Of a stretch of DNA of 64,000 nt, positions 24,877 to 36,500 are shown piece by piece. The DNA is from Natronincola ferrireducens (GTDB taxonomy: Bacteria; Bacillota; Clostridia; Peptostreptococcales; Natronincolaceae): positions 1-64,000 of the forward strand of contig NZ_FNFP01000008.1 in NCBI RefSeq assembly GCF_900100845.1, in the 5' to 3' direction. The notes under the pieces are model-generated. The model did not search any database. It was not told the DNA's origin and worked only from the letters and a program-made list of their open reading frames with translations. Each line of letters starts with the position of its first letter. Within the stretch, counting starts at the first letter, position 1. The position numbers were made by a program, and so were the translations under genes.

Positions 24877-25290
24877 TTAGAAATTTTTTATAAGAGCTTC
24901 GTACATTGCAGGATGAAGCTTTTTAAAATTCACGGGTCGTAAATCCTTATTTACAAAGGCATGGGTTGTTGTCCCCATTGCCAGTATTTTTTCATCTATT
25001 TTTCGTATAATGGTATATTCAAAGGTAATTCGAATTCCTTGTAGATCTTTTATGGATGTTTCTATAATAATTTCATCATCATATTTAGCAGGTTCCTTAT
25101 AGCGACAATTTACTTCCACCACCGGTAGCATTATGTTTTCCTTCTCCAATTGTTTATAGGAATAACCCATTTCTTTTAAAAATGTAGTTCTGCCTACTTC
25201 AAACCATGTAAAGTAATTGCCATGATATACTACACCCATTTGGTCAGTTTCTTGATATCTTACTTGAATTATACTATGACTTTTCCTCAA
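24877..25290 (-). CDS. acyl-CoA thioesterase, YbgC/4HBT family
   Basis: 137-residue hotdog-fold thioesterase. RYQETDQMGVVYHGNYFTWF near the N-terminus contains the catalytic Asp of the YbgC/4-hydroxybenzoyl-CoA thioesterase group; ALAMGTTTHAFV-type strand (LAMGTTTHAFVNKDLRPVN) follows. It would hydrolyse short or medium acyl-CoA thioesters in the cytosol. Complete length for the family. Located between the liv operon and fxsA, same strand. Confidence 0.88.
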   Translation of the reverse strand: MRKSHSIIQVRYQETDQMGVVYHGNYFTWFEVGRTTFLKEMGYSYKQLEKENIMLPVVEVNCRYKEPAKYDDEIIIETSIKDLQGIRITFEYTIIRKIDEKILAMGTTTHAFVNKDLRPVNFKKLHPAMYEALIKNF

Positions 25291-25376
25291 TTATACTACC
25301 TCCTATACTATCATTATGCTCTATTTATAAATTCTATATAAAAAATTTTTTTCCTTTTTATTTTCTCAATAGCAAA

Positions 25377-25396
25377 GGAGAGAATTTCTTCTCTCC
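25377..25396 (-). terminator. hairpin after liv operon
   Basis: GGAGAGAA (25377-25384) and TTCTCTCC (25389-25396) form a perfect 8-bp stem with a TTTC loop, 6 nt beyond the livF stop. The T tract is poor on the minus strand, so termination may be partial. Confidence 0.55.
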
Positions 25397-25402
25397 CTTA
25401 AT

Positions 25403-26110
25403 TTAGTGGGTTTTGCCCAGATAAGCCTCTAAAATAGACTTATCCTGTAAAATCTCCTGTGCATCCCCTTCTTTCTTTATGATACCCTGTTCTAAAACAT
25501 AGGCTGTATCAGCAACAGAAAGGGCCTTATAGGCATTTTGCTCTACCAATAGAATGGTTTTGTTCATCTTTTTAATATCTTCAATAATTTCAAAAATAGT
25601 TTTTACCAATAATGGTGCCAAGCCTAGGGATGGTTCGTCCAGAAGAATTAAATCAGGGTTTCCCATTAAACCCCTACCCATAGCCAACATTTGTTGCTCA
25701 CCACCACTAAGGGTTCCTGCCATTTGATTGATTCTCTCTTGTAGTCTAGGAAATAATTGGTATACCTTTTCTAAATCCTCGTTTATTTTTTTCTTGTCAT
25801 TTCTCAGATAAGCACCCATCATCAAGTTATCTTTTACAGTTAGGTTTGCAAAGATCAACCGTCCCTCAGGCACTTGGCAAATACCTAGGTCCACAATCTT
25901 ATGGGGAGTTTTAGGAAGTTCCTTTCCTTTATAGGTTATAATTCCTTCCTTTGGCTTTACCATTCCGGATATGGCATTTAATAAAGTAGACTTCCCGGCA
26001 CCGTTTGATCCAATAATAGAGACAATTTGTCCCTCCTGTACTTCTATATTGATCCCTCGCAAGGCATGAATTCCACCATAATACACATTTAAATTTTTTA
26101 CCCTTAGCAA
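25403..26110 (-). CDS. livF: branched-chain amino acid ABC transporter ATPase LivF
   Basis: 235 residues. Walker A SIIGSNGAGKSTLLNAISGM, LSGGEQQMLAMGRGLM signature, Walker B DLILLDEPSLGLAPLL and the switch His in ILLVEQNAYKAL (Gln/Asn typical of LivF) are all present. With LivG it powers the HM permease pair. A TTG start overlaps the end of livG by 7 nt, indicating coupled translation. Last gene of the operon. Confidence 0.95.
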   Translation of the reverse strand: MLRVKNLNVYYGGIHALRGINIEVQEGQIVSIIGSNGAGKSTLLNAISGMVKPKEGIITYKGKELPKTPHKIVDLGICQVPEGRLIFANLTVKDNLMMGAYLRNDKKKINEDLEKVYQLFPRLQERINQMAGTLSGGEQQMLAMGRGLMGNPDLILLDEPSLGLAPLLVKTIFEIIEDIKKMNKTILLVEQNAYKALSVADTAYVLEQGIIKKEGDAQEILQDKSILEAYLGKTH

Positions 26111-26880
26111 ATGACATCCTCCTCCCCAAGATAAGCCTCGATAACCTTTGGGTTTGTTTGTATTTCTTGGGTAGTTCCCTCCGCCAGCTTTTTACCAAAG
26201 TTTAAAACCACAATTTTATCACAGATCCCCATAATTAGGTCCATATGATGCTCTATGACCAACACCGTAAGATCAAATCTTTCTCTGATTTCTTTAATAA
26301 GATGCATTAGTTTTATTGTTTCATCGGGATTCATTCCCGCTGCTGGCTCATCCAACAATAATAGTTTGGGTTTTAAGGCTAATGCCCTAGCAATCTCCAG
26401 TCGCCGCTGCAGACCATAGGGTAAATTGGCAGCAACAACATCCCTTCTATCCTTAAGTTCCATAATGTCCAACAGGTCATCCACTTGTTGAAACAGATTT
26501 TTTTCACCTCTTCTAAATTTTTTATTTCTAATAACTGCGTCTAAAATACTATAATCTGTATTATAATGACAAGCTGTTAGTATATTTTCATAGGTTGTAA
26601 GCTTTTTAAACAGACGAATATTTTGAAAGGTTCTGGTTATACCTGTATCAGCAATTTCATAGGGCTGTAGACCATTGATTCTTTTTCCTTCAAAGATAAT
26701 TTCTCCTTCTGTAACATTATAAATGCCTGTAATTAAGTTGAATATTGTGGTTTTCCCAGCACCATTGGGTCCTATTAATCCTGAAATGCTTTCTTTTTCC
26801 ACTTGAAACCTCATATTACCAACAGCCGTTAGACCTCCAAACTGCTTTGTTACATTTTTTAATTCTAATATTACTGTCAT
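26104..26880 (-). CDS. livG: branched-chain amino acid ABC transporter ATPase LivG
   Basis: 258 residues with Walker A LIGPNGAGKTTIFNLITGIY, the LivG-typical TFQNIRLFKKLT, signature region NLPYGLQRRLEIARAL (degenerate LSGG as usual in LivG), Walker B KLLLLDEPAAGMNPDE and VIEHHMDLIMG. It is the second nucleotide-binding subunit and overlaps livM by 4 nt (ATGA). Confidence 0.95.
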   Translation of the reverse strand: MTVILELKNVTKQFGGLTAVGNMRFQVEKESISGLIGPNGAGKTTIFNLITGIYNVTEGEIIFEGKRINGLQPYEIADTGITRTFQNIRLFKKLTTYENILTACHYNTDYSILDAVIRNKKFRRGEKNLFQQVDDLLDIMELKDRRDVVAANLPYGLQRRLEIARALALKPKLLLLDEPAAGMNPDETIKLMHLIKEIRERFDLTVLVIEHHMDLIMGICDKIVVLNFGKKLAEGTTQEIQTNPKVIEAYLGEEDVIC

Positions 26881-27773
26881 TTGCCATCTCCCCCCACCGT
26901 ATGTTTTTTCTTTCCAAAGGATGTTATACGAGAGAACAGTTTTTTAATATTAGTTATAGTAATTTCATAACCACCCATTAGACCTTGAGGTCTTGTAATC
27001 ATAATGAATATTACTGCTGCTCCATAAACCACCAAACGCCATCTATGAAAGGTTCTTAAAACCTCTGGTAAAGCGGTTAAGGTTATGGCTCCAATGATAC
27101 TGCCGGATATACTTCCCAGCCCACCAAAAATTACCATGATGGTTAATTCTGTAGATTTTATCAACTGAAACATCCTTGGTTGTATGAAACCAGTATAATG
27201 GGCCAACATACCACCGGCCACCCCTGCATAGGCGGCACTAATAACTAAGGAAATCATTTTGTATTTAAACACATTGATACCTATAATCTGAGACGCCATT
27301 TCTTCTTCTCTGATTGCCTGCATATTTCTACCATGTCTTGACTTAATTAAATTTACTAAAATGATAACGGCAATAATATTAATAATAACTACATTGGTCA
27401 AACTTGTTTTTAAATCTATACCAGGCCATCCTCTAGCTCCTCCAAAGTACTGGACATTATCTAAAATCAACCTTATGGCTTCTCCAAACCCTAATGTTGC
27501 TATGCAAAAATAGTCCCCCTTGAGGTTTAATGTGAGCTTTCCAATAATAAGACTTACCAATGCTGCTGCCAAACCACCTAAAGCCAATCCTAAAAGAAAG
27601 GGAACATTAAACTTCATTGTTGCTACAGCAGTTGCATATGCCCCTACTGCCATAAATCCAGCATGTCCAAAGGAGAAAAGTCCTGTGAAACCTGTTAATA
27701 ATGATAAGCCTAATACGGCTAATAGATAAATACCTGATAAAATTAAAATTCCTTGAATATAATACCAACCCAT
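26877..27773 (-). CDS. livM: branched-chain amino acid ABC transporter permease LivM
   Basis: 298 residues with about eight to nine membrane segments and the LivM signature GLSLLTGFTGLFSFGHAGFM near residue 25, plus the cytoplasmic loop QAIREEEMASQIIGINVFKY and GLGSISGSIIGA. Forms the translocation channel with LivH. Starts 11 nt after livH, with GGAGGTGG as ribosome site. Confidence 0.95.
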   Translation of the reverse strand: MGWYYIQGILILSGIYLLAVLGLSLLTGFTGLFSFGHAGFMAVGAYATAVATMKFNVPFLLGLALGGLAAALVSLIIGKLTLNLKGDYFCIATLGFGEAIRLILDNVQYFGGARGWPGIDLKTSLTNVVIINIIAVIILVNLIKSRHGRNMQAIREEEMASQIIGINVFKYKMISLVISAAYAGVAGGMLAHYTGFIQPRMFQLIKSTELTIMVIFGGLGSISGSIIGAITLTALPEVLRTFHRWRLVVYGAAVIFIMITRPQGLMGGYEITITNIKKLFSRITSFGKKKHTVGGDGK

Positions 27774-27784
27774 TATGCCACCTC

Positions 27785-28663
27785 CTATGCTTTGTCCTCT
27801 GTTATTTTTCCCATTAAGCCACTGGGGCGGAAAATCAATACAGCAATTAACAATATAAAAGCTATAAGATCCCTATATTGTGATGATATATAACCTGCTG
27901 TTAAGGTTTCTATCACACCCAACAGCACTGATCCTATTACTGCTCCAGGAAGACTTCCTAGACCACCAAATACAGCAGCAATAAAGGATTTCATGGTGAT
28001 AAAGCCAATTTGAGGATATACAGTATATTTCATACCAAACAATACCCCTGCAATTCCTGCCAACAATCCACCTAAAGCAAAAACAATGAAAATAATTTTA
28101 TCGGTATTAACCCCCATTAAAGTACTGGCACGAATACTGTAGGCTGTTGATTTAATAGCCATACCGGTTTTAGTTTTTTCAATAATATAGATTAAGATAA
28201 GTAAGCTTATTCCTGAAATTACAAACATGATAGCATCCAATCTACCTATAGAAATACCCCCTAATTTAAATGGGGTTGTAGAAAAAACCCTAGGATAGGT
28301 TCTAAAGGTAGGACCTATTGTCGCAATAACAATGTTTTCTAAAAATATAGAGGCTCCCATTGCAGAAATAATAAAATATAAAAAGGGGGCATTTCTTTTT
28401 CTTAGGGGTCTGTAGGCAATCCTTTCTATCGTAACAGCTAAAAGGCCAGCCCCTGTGGCAGCTAAAGCAAAGGCCATCATAAAGGGTAACTGAAAGATAG
28501 TCATTAAGAAAAAACCCATATAGGCTCCCATCATAATAACCCCTCCATGGGCAAAATTACTGAAATTCATAATACTATAAACTAGGGAATAACCTACTGC
28601 CATCAACGCATATACACTGCCAATAGACAATCCATTGATGATTTGCTGAAAAAAAGCAGACAT
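27785..28663 (-). CDS. livH: branched-chain amino acid ABC transporter permease LivH
   Basis: 292 residues, about eight membrane segments. Family features: GLSIGSVYALMAVGYSLVYS at the N-terminus, MNFSNFAHGGVIMMGAYMG, and FGGLGSLPGAVIGSVLLGVI near the end. It is separated from the binding-protein gene by 111 bp that contain an intercistronic hairpin. Confidence 0.95.
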   Translation of the reverse strand: MSAFFQQIINGLSIGSVYALMAVGYSLVYSIMNFSNFAHGGVIMMGAYMGFFLMTIFQLPFMMAFALAATGAGLLAVTIERIAYRPLRKRNAPFLYFIISAMGASIFLENIVIATIGPTFRTYPRVFSTTPFKLGGISIGRLDAIMFVISGISLLILIYIIEKTKTGMAIKSTAYSIRASTLMGVNTDKIIFIVFALGGLLAGIAGVLFGMKYTVYPQIGFITMKSFIAAVFGGLGSLPGAVIGSVLLGVIETLTAGYISSQYRDLIAFILLIAVLIFRPSGLMGKITEDKA

Positions 28664-28745
28664 AGTTTACCTCCTTTACGATAATCCTCATTAGCTAATT
28701 AAAAGTACCTGTATCTTTAAAAATTTATTAGTAGTATTATGTAGA

Positions 28746-28770
28746 ATAGAGAGGGTAAAACCCTCTCTAT
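28746..28770 (-). promoter_or_regulatory. intercistronic hairpin between livJ and livH
   Basis: ATAGAGAGGG (28746-28755) and CCCTCTCTAT (28761-28770) pair perfectly with a 5-nt loop, 4 nt downstream of the livJ stop. It has no strong T tract. It probably stabilises the livJ part of the transcript or attenuates read-through so that binding protein exceeds membrane subunits. Confidence 0.75.
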
Positions 28771-28774
28771 AAAA

Positions 28775-29980
28775 CTAGTCTGCAGAGTATTTTTGTTGGA
28801 AGATATAATCACTATCTACAATTTTTATAATAGCTGCATCTTTTCCTTCAGGATTGTGGGTCTCTGGACTAATATTAATTTGTCCTGTTATTCCCTTAAC
28901 ACTTACACCTTTTAGCGCATCCCTTATAGCAACAGAGTCAAAGCTGTCAGCATCTAGAATAGCTTTTTCCAATACTCTAACTGCATCATAGGCAAGATAT
29001 CCATTTAATTCTACTGGTAAATTGTACTTTGCTGTATATGTAGCTTTAAAATCTTGAACCTCTGGATCAGCAAAGTCTAAGTGGTTTACAAAATAACTTC
29101 CTTCAACAGCTTCTGCTGCCATTTCCAACAATACTTCTGATGGCCAGCCGTCACCACCCATTAATACAGCATCAATTCCCAATTCCCTTGCTTGATTAGC
29201 ACTCAGTGCAACTTCCTTAAAGAAGTAAGGCATAAATAATACTTCTGGATTGGTTCCTTTAATTGTACTTAGCTGAGGTCTAAAGTCTACATCACCGAAT
29301 TTAAAAGCTTCCTTTGCAACGATTTCTCCACCTTTTTCTACAAAAGTCTTTTCAAAAAATTCTGTCAAACCTTGGGAGTAGTCGTCAGCCACGTCATATA
29401 AAATAGCTGCCTTTGTAAATCCAAGTACATCTATGGCATAGCCAGCAGCTACAGCCCCCTGATATGGATCGATAAAGCATACTCTGAAATTAAATGGCTT
29501 TACGTTTCCATCATCATCTATTGTTACCTTTGGATTTGTAGCAACAGTGGCAATGCCAGGCACCTGCATATCTTCTAGTACAGAGGATATAGCAATAGCT
29601 TGACCACTGGCATTAGGACCAATAACCGCTACAACATTATCTTGAGAGGTTAATCTTCTTACAGCATTAACAGCCTCCATAGCATCCCCACGGGTATCAT
29701 AACCTATAACATTGATTTGTTTGCCTAGTAAACCACCCTTTTCATTAATTTCTTCAAACAGCATTTTTACAGTATTAAACTCACAGTTACCCCACACTGC
29801 CTGGTCTCCAGTTAAAGAGCCAATCCAACCAACATTTACAACCTCAACATCACCACTGACTTCCTCACTATCTTCATCTGTACCTACAGGCTCTGCCGGT
29901 GGTTTCTGGGCACATCCTGTAACAACTAAACTTAAAATAAGTAACGTAGAAACTAATAAAAAGAATAATCTTTTTTTCAC
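28775..29980 (-). CDS. livJ: branched-chain amino acid-type binding lipoprotein
   Basis: 401 residues. Lipoprotein signal KKRLFFLLVSTLLILSLVVT with the lipobox VVTGC (Cys 23), then a Pro/Glu-rich linker and a periplasmic-binding type I fold: VNVGWIGSLTGDQAVWG, MEAVNAVRRLTSQDNVVAVI, GPNASGQAIAISSVLE. It delivers substrate (Leu/Ile/Val or related amino acids or amides) to LivHMGF. First gene of the operon. Confidence 0.92.
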   Translation of the reverse strand: MKKRLFFLLVSTLLILSLVVTGCAQKPPAEPVGTDEDSEEVSGDVEVVNVGWIGSLTGDQAVWGNCEFNTVKMLFEEINEKGGLLGKQINVIGYDTRGDAMEAVNAVRRLTSQDNVVAVIGPNASGQAIAISSVLEDMQVPGIATVATNPKVTIDDDGNVKPFNFRVCFIDPYQGAVAAGYAIDVLGFTKAAILYDVADDYSQGLTEFFEKTFVEKGGEIVAKEAFKFGDVDFRPQLSTIKGTNPEVLFMPYFFKEVALSANQARELGIDAVLMGGDGWPSEVLLEMAAEAVEGSYFVNHLDFADPEVQDFKATYTAKYNLPVELNGYLAYDAVRVLEKAILDADSFDSVAIRDALKGVSVKGITGQINISPETHNPEGKDAAIIKIVDSDYIFQQKYSAD

Positions 29981-30233
29981 TTTTTCTCCCCCTTATTTCT
30001 TTTTTATAATTTTTTTATGTTTCCTTGTAATCCTTTTTTTCTAATAAACAGCATCACCCCTCACTGGGAATTTAAAGTTATATTTGTTAATGCTTTAAAA
30101 ATGTTATAACTTTTTAAAATTATATTTTCTACATTTGCAATGTTTTTTTATAAATTTTTCAGCATTTTATTTTTTATATATGAATAAATGTTATAAAACA
30201 TGTCTTTTATTTTTCTAAACACTGATAATCTAC
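29981..30233. promoter_or_regulatory. AT-rich upstream region of liv operon
   Basis: Non-coding. It contains an inverted repeat AAAGTTATA (30074-30082) / TATAACTTT (30105-30113), a candidate operator about 100 bp upstream of livJ, within very AT-rich DNA where several TATAAT-like boxes occur on the minus strand. No unique promoter can be chosen. Confidence 0.35.
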
Positions 30234-30263
30234 AAAAAAAGAGCCTACAATTTTTGTAAGCTC
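30234..30263 (-). terminator. terminator downstream of pyk
   Basis: On the minus strand GAGC-TTACAA pairs with TTGTA-GGCTC (plus 30241-30263, one internal mismatch), followed by seven T (plus A run 30234-30240). It lies 120 bp after pyk and separates it from the liv promoter. Confidence 0.75.
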
Positions 30264-30386
30264 GAGAAAAAATTTTCCTTTATACAATTTATATGAATAA
30301 AGGGGGAGAATGTTTACTTTATAATATCAGTATATGATAAGTGTTTATTTATTGTGTTATTATTAGGTAAATTTTAAGTTATAAAA

Positions 30387-32144
30387 TTATAACACTCTTG
30401 TTTTTCCACTGTAAATTAACCCTGTATTGGCATCTACCGTTACAATGTCTCCATTTTTTAGCTTCCTAGTAGCGTTGTCAGCACCAACTACCGTTGGCTT
30501 TCCAAGGTTTAATCCTACAATGGCTGCGTGACTGGTAAGTCCTCCTTCTTCTGTTACCACAGCTCCAGCTTTTTGCATAAGGGGCATTAGATGTTTATCG
30601 CTAAACTGTGTAACTAAGATATCTCCTTCCTCTATTTGAGTAGCTTCATCTATAGCGGCATCTACGATAACTACTTTCCCAGTAGCAGCCTTCTTGCCAA
30701 TACCAGTTCCACTTAATAGGATATCTCCAACAATATGGGCTTTAATTAAATTGGTAGTTCCCGCTACCCCAACAGGAACACCAGCAGTAATTACTACCAA
30801 TTCACCCCTATGAATCAACCCTTGTCCTAATGCCCTTTGAACAGAAATATCAATAATATCGTCTGTTGATTGAAGTTCTTCAGTCAGTATAGAATAAATC
30901 CCCCACATTAGACTTAATCTTCTTGTTACCCTTTCAGATGTGGTAGCAGCAATAATTGGTGCTTTGGGACGGAACTTTGAAACCATTCTAGCCGTGTAGC
31001 CTGATGAAGTAGCAGTAATGATAGCCGATGCCTGTAAATCCATAGCAGTAACACATGTAGCATTACTAATAGCATCGGTAATCGTCATTTCTTTTTCAAT
31101 GGCTTTGTTTCTAAGTAACCTTCTATAATCTATGGATGCTTCAGTTCTTCTAGCAATATTGGTCATAGTTTTTACAGCTTCAACAGGATATTTGCCAGCG
31201 GCGGTTTCTCCCGATAGCATAATGGCATCTGTACCATCTAAAATAGCATTAGCCACATCGGTTACCTCTGCTCTAGTGGGCCTAGGATTTCTCATCATAG
31301 AATCCAACATTTGTGTAGCTGTAATAACAGGCTTTCCTACTTTATTGCATTTTTTAATCATCATCTTTTGTACTAAGGGGATTTCTTCAGTAGGGATTTC
31401 TACACCTAAATCTCCTCTAGCCACCATGATTCCATCGGAAACCTCTATAATCTCATCTAGGTTATCTACTCCCTCTTGATTTTCAATTTTAGAAATAATT
31501 TGAATATGTTCCGCCCTGTTATCTTCTAATATTTTCCTAATAGCCAACACATCTTCAGCCTTTCTAACAAAGGATGCTGCAATAAAATCAATGTCCTGAT
31601 GAATACCAAACTTAATATCCGCCTCATCCTTTTCAGTAATAGCTGGAAGATTAATTTTGACTCCGGGAACATTTACCCCCTTATGATTTTTTACTACCCC
31701 TGCATTCTCAACAACACACTCGATGTCTGTATCATTAAAGATCCTTCGTACCCTTAATCCAATTAAACCGTCATCTATTAAAATAGTGTCCCCTACTTTT
31801 ATATCTTTGGCTAATCCTTCGTAGCTCACACTACAAATAGTGTTATCTCCTAAAACTTCTCTAGTGGTAATTGTAAAGGTTTGACCCTCCTCCAAATATA
31901 CTTCTGGATCTTTAAATTTTCCTGTTCTTATTTCAGGGCCCTTGGTATCTAAAAGAATAGCTACAGGTACATTAATGGCTGTTCTTATTTTCTTGATAGT
32001 TTCTATTCTTTTACCGTGTTCTTCATGGTTTCCATGAGAAAAGTTTAATCTTGCAACATTTAATCCATTTTCCACTAATTCCTGAAAGATTTCAGGGTTT
32101 TCACTGGCTGGGCCTAAGGTACATACTATTTTAGTTTTTTTCAT
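30387..32144 (-). CDS. pyk: pyruvate kinase with C-terminal PEP-utilising domain
   Basis: 585 residues: phosphoenolpyruvate + ADP to pyruvate + ATP. N-terminal KKTKIVCTLGPAS, MVARGDLGVEIPTEEIPLVQ, KPVITATQMLDSM and DAIMLSGETAAGKYPVEAV are catalytic-core motifs. From about residue 485 there is an extra PEP-utilisers domain with EEGGLTSHAAIVGLNLGKPT, as in Bacillus-type pyruvate kinases. It follows pfkA by 15 nt, a glycolytic pair common in Firmicutes. Confidence 0.97.
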   Translation of the reverse strand: MKKTKIVCTLGPASENPEIFQELVENGLNVARLNFSHGNHEEHGKRIETIKKIRTAINVPVAILLDTKGPEIRTGKFKDPEVYLEEGQTFTITTREVLGDNTICSVSYEGLAKDIKVGDTILIDDGLIGLRVRRIFNDTDIECVVENAGVVKNHKGVNVPGVKINLPAITEKDEADIKFGIHQDIDFIAASFVRKAEDVLAIRKILEDNRAEHIQIISKIENQEGVDNLDEIIEVSDGIMVARGDLGVEIPTEEIPLVQKMMIKKCNKVGKPVITATQMLDSMMRNPRPTRAEVTDVANAILDGTDAIMLSGETAAGKYPVEAVKTMTNIARRTEASIDYRRLLRNKAIEKEMTITDAISNATCVTAMDLQASAIITATSSGYTARMVSKFRPKAPIIAATTSERVTRRLSLMWGIYSILTEELQSTDDIIDISVQRALGQGLIHRGELVVITAGVPVGVAGTTNLIKAHIVGDILLSGTGIGKKAATGKVVIVDAAIDEATQIEEGDILVTQFSDKHLMPLMQKAGAVVTEEGGLTSHAAIVGLNLGKPTVVGADNATRKLKNGDIVTVDANTGLIYSGKTRVL

Positions 32145-32159
32145 AATTTTCTTCCTCCC

Positions 32160-33134
<975 letters not shown>

Positions 33135-33143
33135 TCATCCTAC

Positions 33144-33181
33144 GGGGACTGATTTTGTCCCACGGAACAAATATTGTCCCA
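33144..33181. repeat. GGGAC/GTCCC repeat upstream of pfkA
   Basis: GGGAC (33145-33149) pairs with GTCCC (33157-33161), and another GTCCC follows at 33176-33180 in a GGAACAAATATTGTCCC context. It is a small repetitive element or leader hairpin in the 100-bp gap upstream of pfkA. Similar GGGAC-type repeats are scattered in clostridial genomes. Confidence 0.35.
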
Positions 33182-33222
33182 TTAGTTTTTATTTCAAAAT
33201 ACATACCAGGCCTATAGATTAA

Positions 33223-33414
33223 CTATAGGGCCTGATGTAATAAAATCGTATGGGCTTCCTCCACTTCAGATCTAGGAACCAGTACTTCGCATGTTCCATT
33301 TTCATTGTTTTTGCTAATTGGTTTTATTTTCACTAAGAAGCCTTCTTTTACTAATATTTTTTCAATATATTCCGCGTCTTCTTTAGTATTTGTCATGTAT
33401 ACAACTGTCCACAT
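33223..33414 (-). CDS. DUF2007-like small protein
   Basis: 63 residues starting MWTVVYMTNTKEDAEYIEKI (ATG 33414; AAAGGAGG about 11 nt upstream). It has the ferredoxin-like DUF2007/putative signal-transducing protein pattern: a first strand, a helix with AEYIEKILVKEGFLVKIK, and the ending CEVLVPRSEVEEAHTILLH. Function unknown in general. It lies between dnaE and pfkA on the same strand. Confidence 0.75.
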   Translation of the reverse strand: MWTVVYMTNTKEDAEYIEKILVKEGFLVKIKPISKNNENGTCEVLVPRSEVEEAHTILLHQAL

Positions 33415-33540
33415 TTTATTTAAGGCCTCCTTTATCATCATTATCCTTCAGCAATATTGTTTTTATGCACAATTTCTTATTATCAATTATATATAATTTA
33501 TCACCTATTTTCAAATGTATTTGATAGATACTTGCAAATT

Positions 33541-36500
33541 TTATTTAATCCCCTTTTTTACTTTTACAGCTTCTTCACCAAAAATACTGATTAACTCCTT
33601 GATTAACTCCTCACTTAATTTTACCCATAGGTCTCTATCAGCCCTCAGAGTTTTATGATCCTTTTCTATATAAACATAGACTGGAACATTACCATGGTAT
33701 TTTTTAAAAATATGTTTTGCTTTTTTTACTAGAACGATATCTTCTTCATCTTTGATTTTAACATATAATTTGTTGGTTTCCATCTTTATAAGGGGTTTTA
33801 TTTTATTGGTTAAAAGCTTTGGTTTTTCTTCATCCTTCAAATTTAATGTTCCTTCCATAAGAAGAAAATTACCTTCTTGTAATAAATGATCATGATTATC
33901 AAATATTTTAGGAAAAACAATGCACTCCATAGTACCAAATAAATCCTCTAACGTGATAAAAGCCATCAGTTGATTATTTCTAGTGGTTTTTGTCGTCTTT
34001 TCTAAAATCATTCCACCAATTCTTACCTGTTGTCCATCCTTATATTCACTTTCTTCAGGATTTTCCATGATTTCTATAAAATCATGACTATTAGCAGTTG
34101 TCAAACACTTTAACTCCTGTTGAAATTCCAACAAGGGATGCCCACTAATGTAAAGACCTAATACATCCTTTTCCATGTTCAATTTTATTTTATCGGTAAA
34201 CTCCTTGATATTAGGTAGAGGATCTGTTTTGAAGGATGTATTGGAATCTCCTGTCATATCAAAAATCCCAATCTGTCCCTGTATATTTCTTCTCTTATCT
34301 TGATTGACGCTATCCAATATTCTTTCATATACCGCCATTAGCTGAGCCCGTAGGATATTTAAATTGTCGAAGGCTCCACATTTTATTAAGCTTTCCACTG
34401 CTCTTTTATTTAAATCCTTAGCATCCACCTTTTGACAGAAGTCTGTAAAACTTGTAAACCTGCCTTTTTCTCCTCGGGTTTTCACCATAATCTCAATCAT
34501 ACTCACACCTACATTTTTTACAGCCGCCAATCCAAATCTTATTTTCTTTCCCTCTACTGTAAAGGTGCCAAAGCTTTTGTTAATATCTGGGGGGAGAATG
34601 TCTATTCCCATACGTTTGCAATCCTGAATATATTGGGCTACCTTTGAAGTATTTCCCATAACACTGGTAATCAAGGCTGCCATAAATTCCACAGGATAAT
34701 GGGCTTTTAAATAGGCTGTCTGATAACCTAAAACTGCATAGGAGGCACCATGGCTTTTATTGAAGGCATAGTTGGCAAAATCAATCATATCATCATATAT
34801 TTTATTACCAATATCTTCTGGCACACCATTTCTTATACATCCCTGGATCTCTATATTCCCCTCATCATCTTCCTTACCATAAATGAAGTATTGTCTTTCT
34901 TCCTCCATCACATCCATTTTCTTTTTACTCATTGCCCGACGTACTAAATCACTTCTTCCGTAACTATATCCAGCCAATTCCCTTACAATCTGCATGACCT
35001 GCTCCTGATATATAAGACAGCCATAGGTAACCTCTAGGATAGGCTTCAGCTTTTCATGTAAATATTCTATTTTTGAAGGATCATTTTTATAGGCGATATA
35101 TTTAGGTATGGAGTCCATTGGGCCTGGACGAAATAGAGAAATACCGGCAATAATATCTTCAATGGAGGTAGGTTTTAAATCCTTCATAAATTGTATCATG
35201 CCAGCACTTTCCAACTGGAATAACCCCAAAGTATCTCCTCTGCTAATGAGCTGATATACCTTTTTATCATCATAACTGCAATTTGAAAAATCAATTTTTA
35301 TACCATGATTTTCTTCAATAAGCTTCTTAGCATCTTTTATCACTGTTAAAGTTCTAAGGCCGAGAAAATCCATTTTCAATAAACCTAATTCCTCTAGAGT
35401 TCCCATGGGGAATTGAGTGGTTACACTGTTATCATGCATATATAAAGGTACATATTCATCCAACGCCTTTTTAGAAATCACAACACCGGCAGCGTGGGTA
35501 GAAGCGTGTCGGGGCATACCCTCTAGCTTTTTTGCCATTTCTATTAAATACTGGGCTTCTTGATCCTCATCATATAGCTTCTTTAGTTGGGGATTGATTT
35601 GGAGGGCTTTATTGATGGTCATGCCTATGGCAAAGGGAACCTCCTTAGCAATCCTATCTACTACGTTATAGGGTAAATTCACTACCCTCCCTACATCTCT
35701 AATGGCAGCCCTTGCCGCCATCGTTCCAAAGGTAATAATTTGTGCTACCTTTTCCTCACCGTACTTTCTTTTTACATATTCAATAACCTCTTCACGGCGC
35801 TCATAACAAAAATCTATGTCAATGTCTGGCATAGATACCCTTTCAGGATTTAAAAACCGTTCAAAAATAAGATTATATTTAATAGAGTCAACATCAGTTA
35901 TCTCCAATGTGTAGGCAACAATACTTCCAGCAGCACTTCCCCGCCCAGGACCTACTGGTATATTATGGTTTTTAGCATATTGGATAAAGTCCCAAACGAT
36001 AAGGAAGTATTCAGCATAGCCCATCTCCTCAATTACCCTTAACTCGTACTCTAGACGTTCTTCAATTTCTGGAGAGGGAGAACCATACCTCTTTTTTAAC
36101 CCCTTGTAGCATTGTTCCCTGAAATACTGTTGAACATTGTACCCCTGTGGTGTATGATACTGGGGAAGATGTATTGTATTAAAGTCAAAATCTACATTGC
36201 ACCTTTCAGCAATTTTAACTGTGTTTTCCAACGCCTCCTTGGCGTAGGGAAACAGTGCCTCCATTTCTTCAGTAGATTTTAGGTAAAATTCATCATTGGG
36301 AAACTTCATTCTATCTTTATCTTCTAATATCTTACCTGTCTGGATACAAAGTAAAATATCATGGGCCTCTGCATCCTCCTTATTGATATAGTGAACATCA
36401 TTGGTTGCCACTAAAGGTATTCCTGTTTCTTTACTGAGTCTCAGCAGTTGCTGGTTTACTTCTTTTTGTTCCTTTAAATGATGATCCTGTAGCTCTAGAT

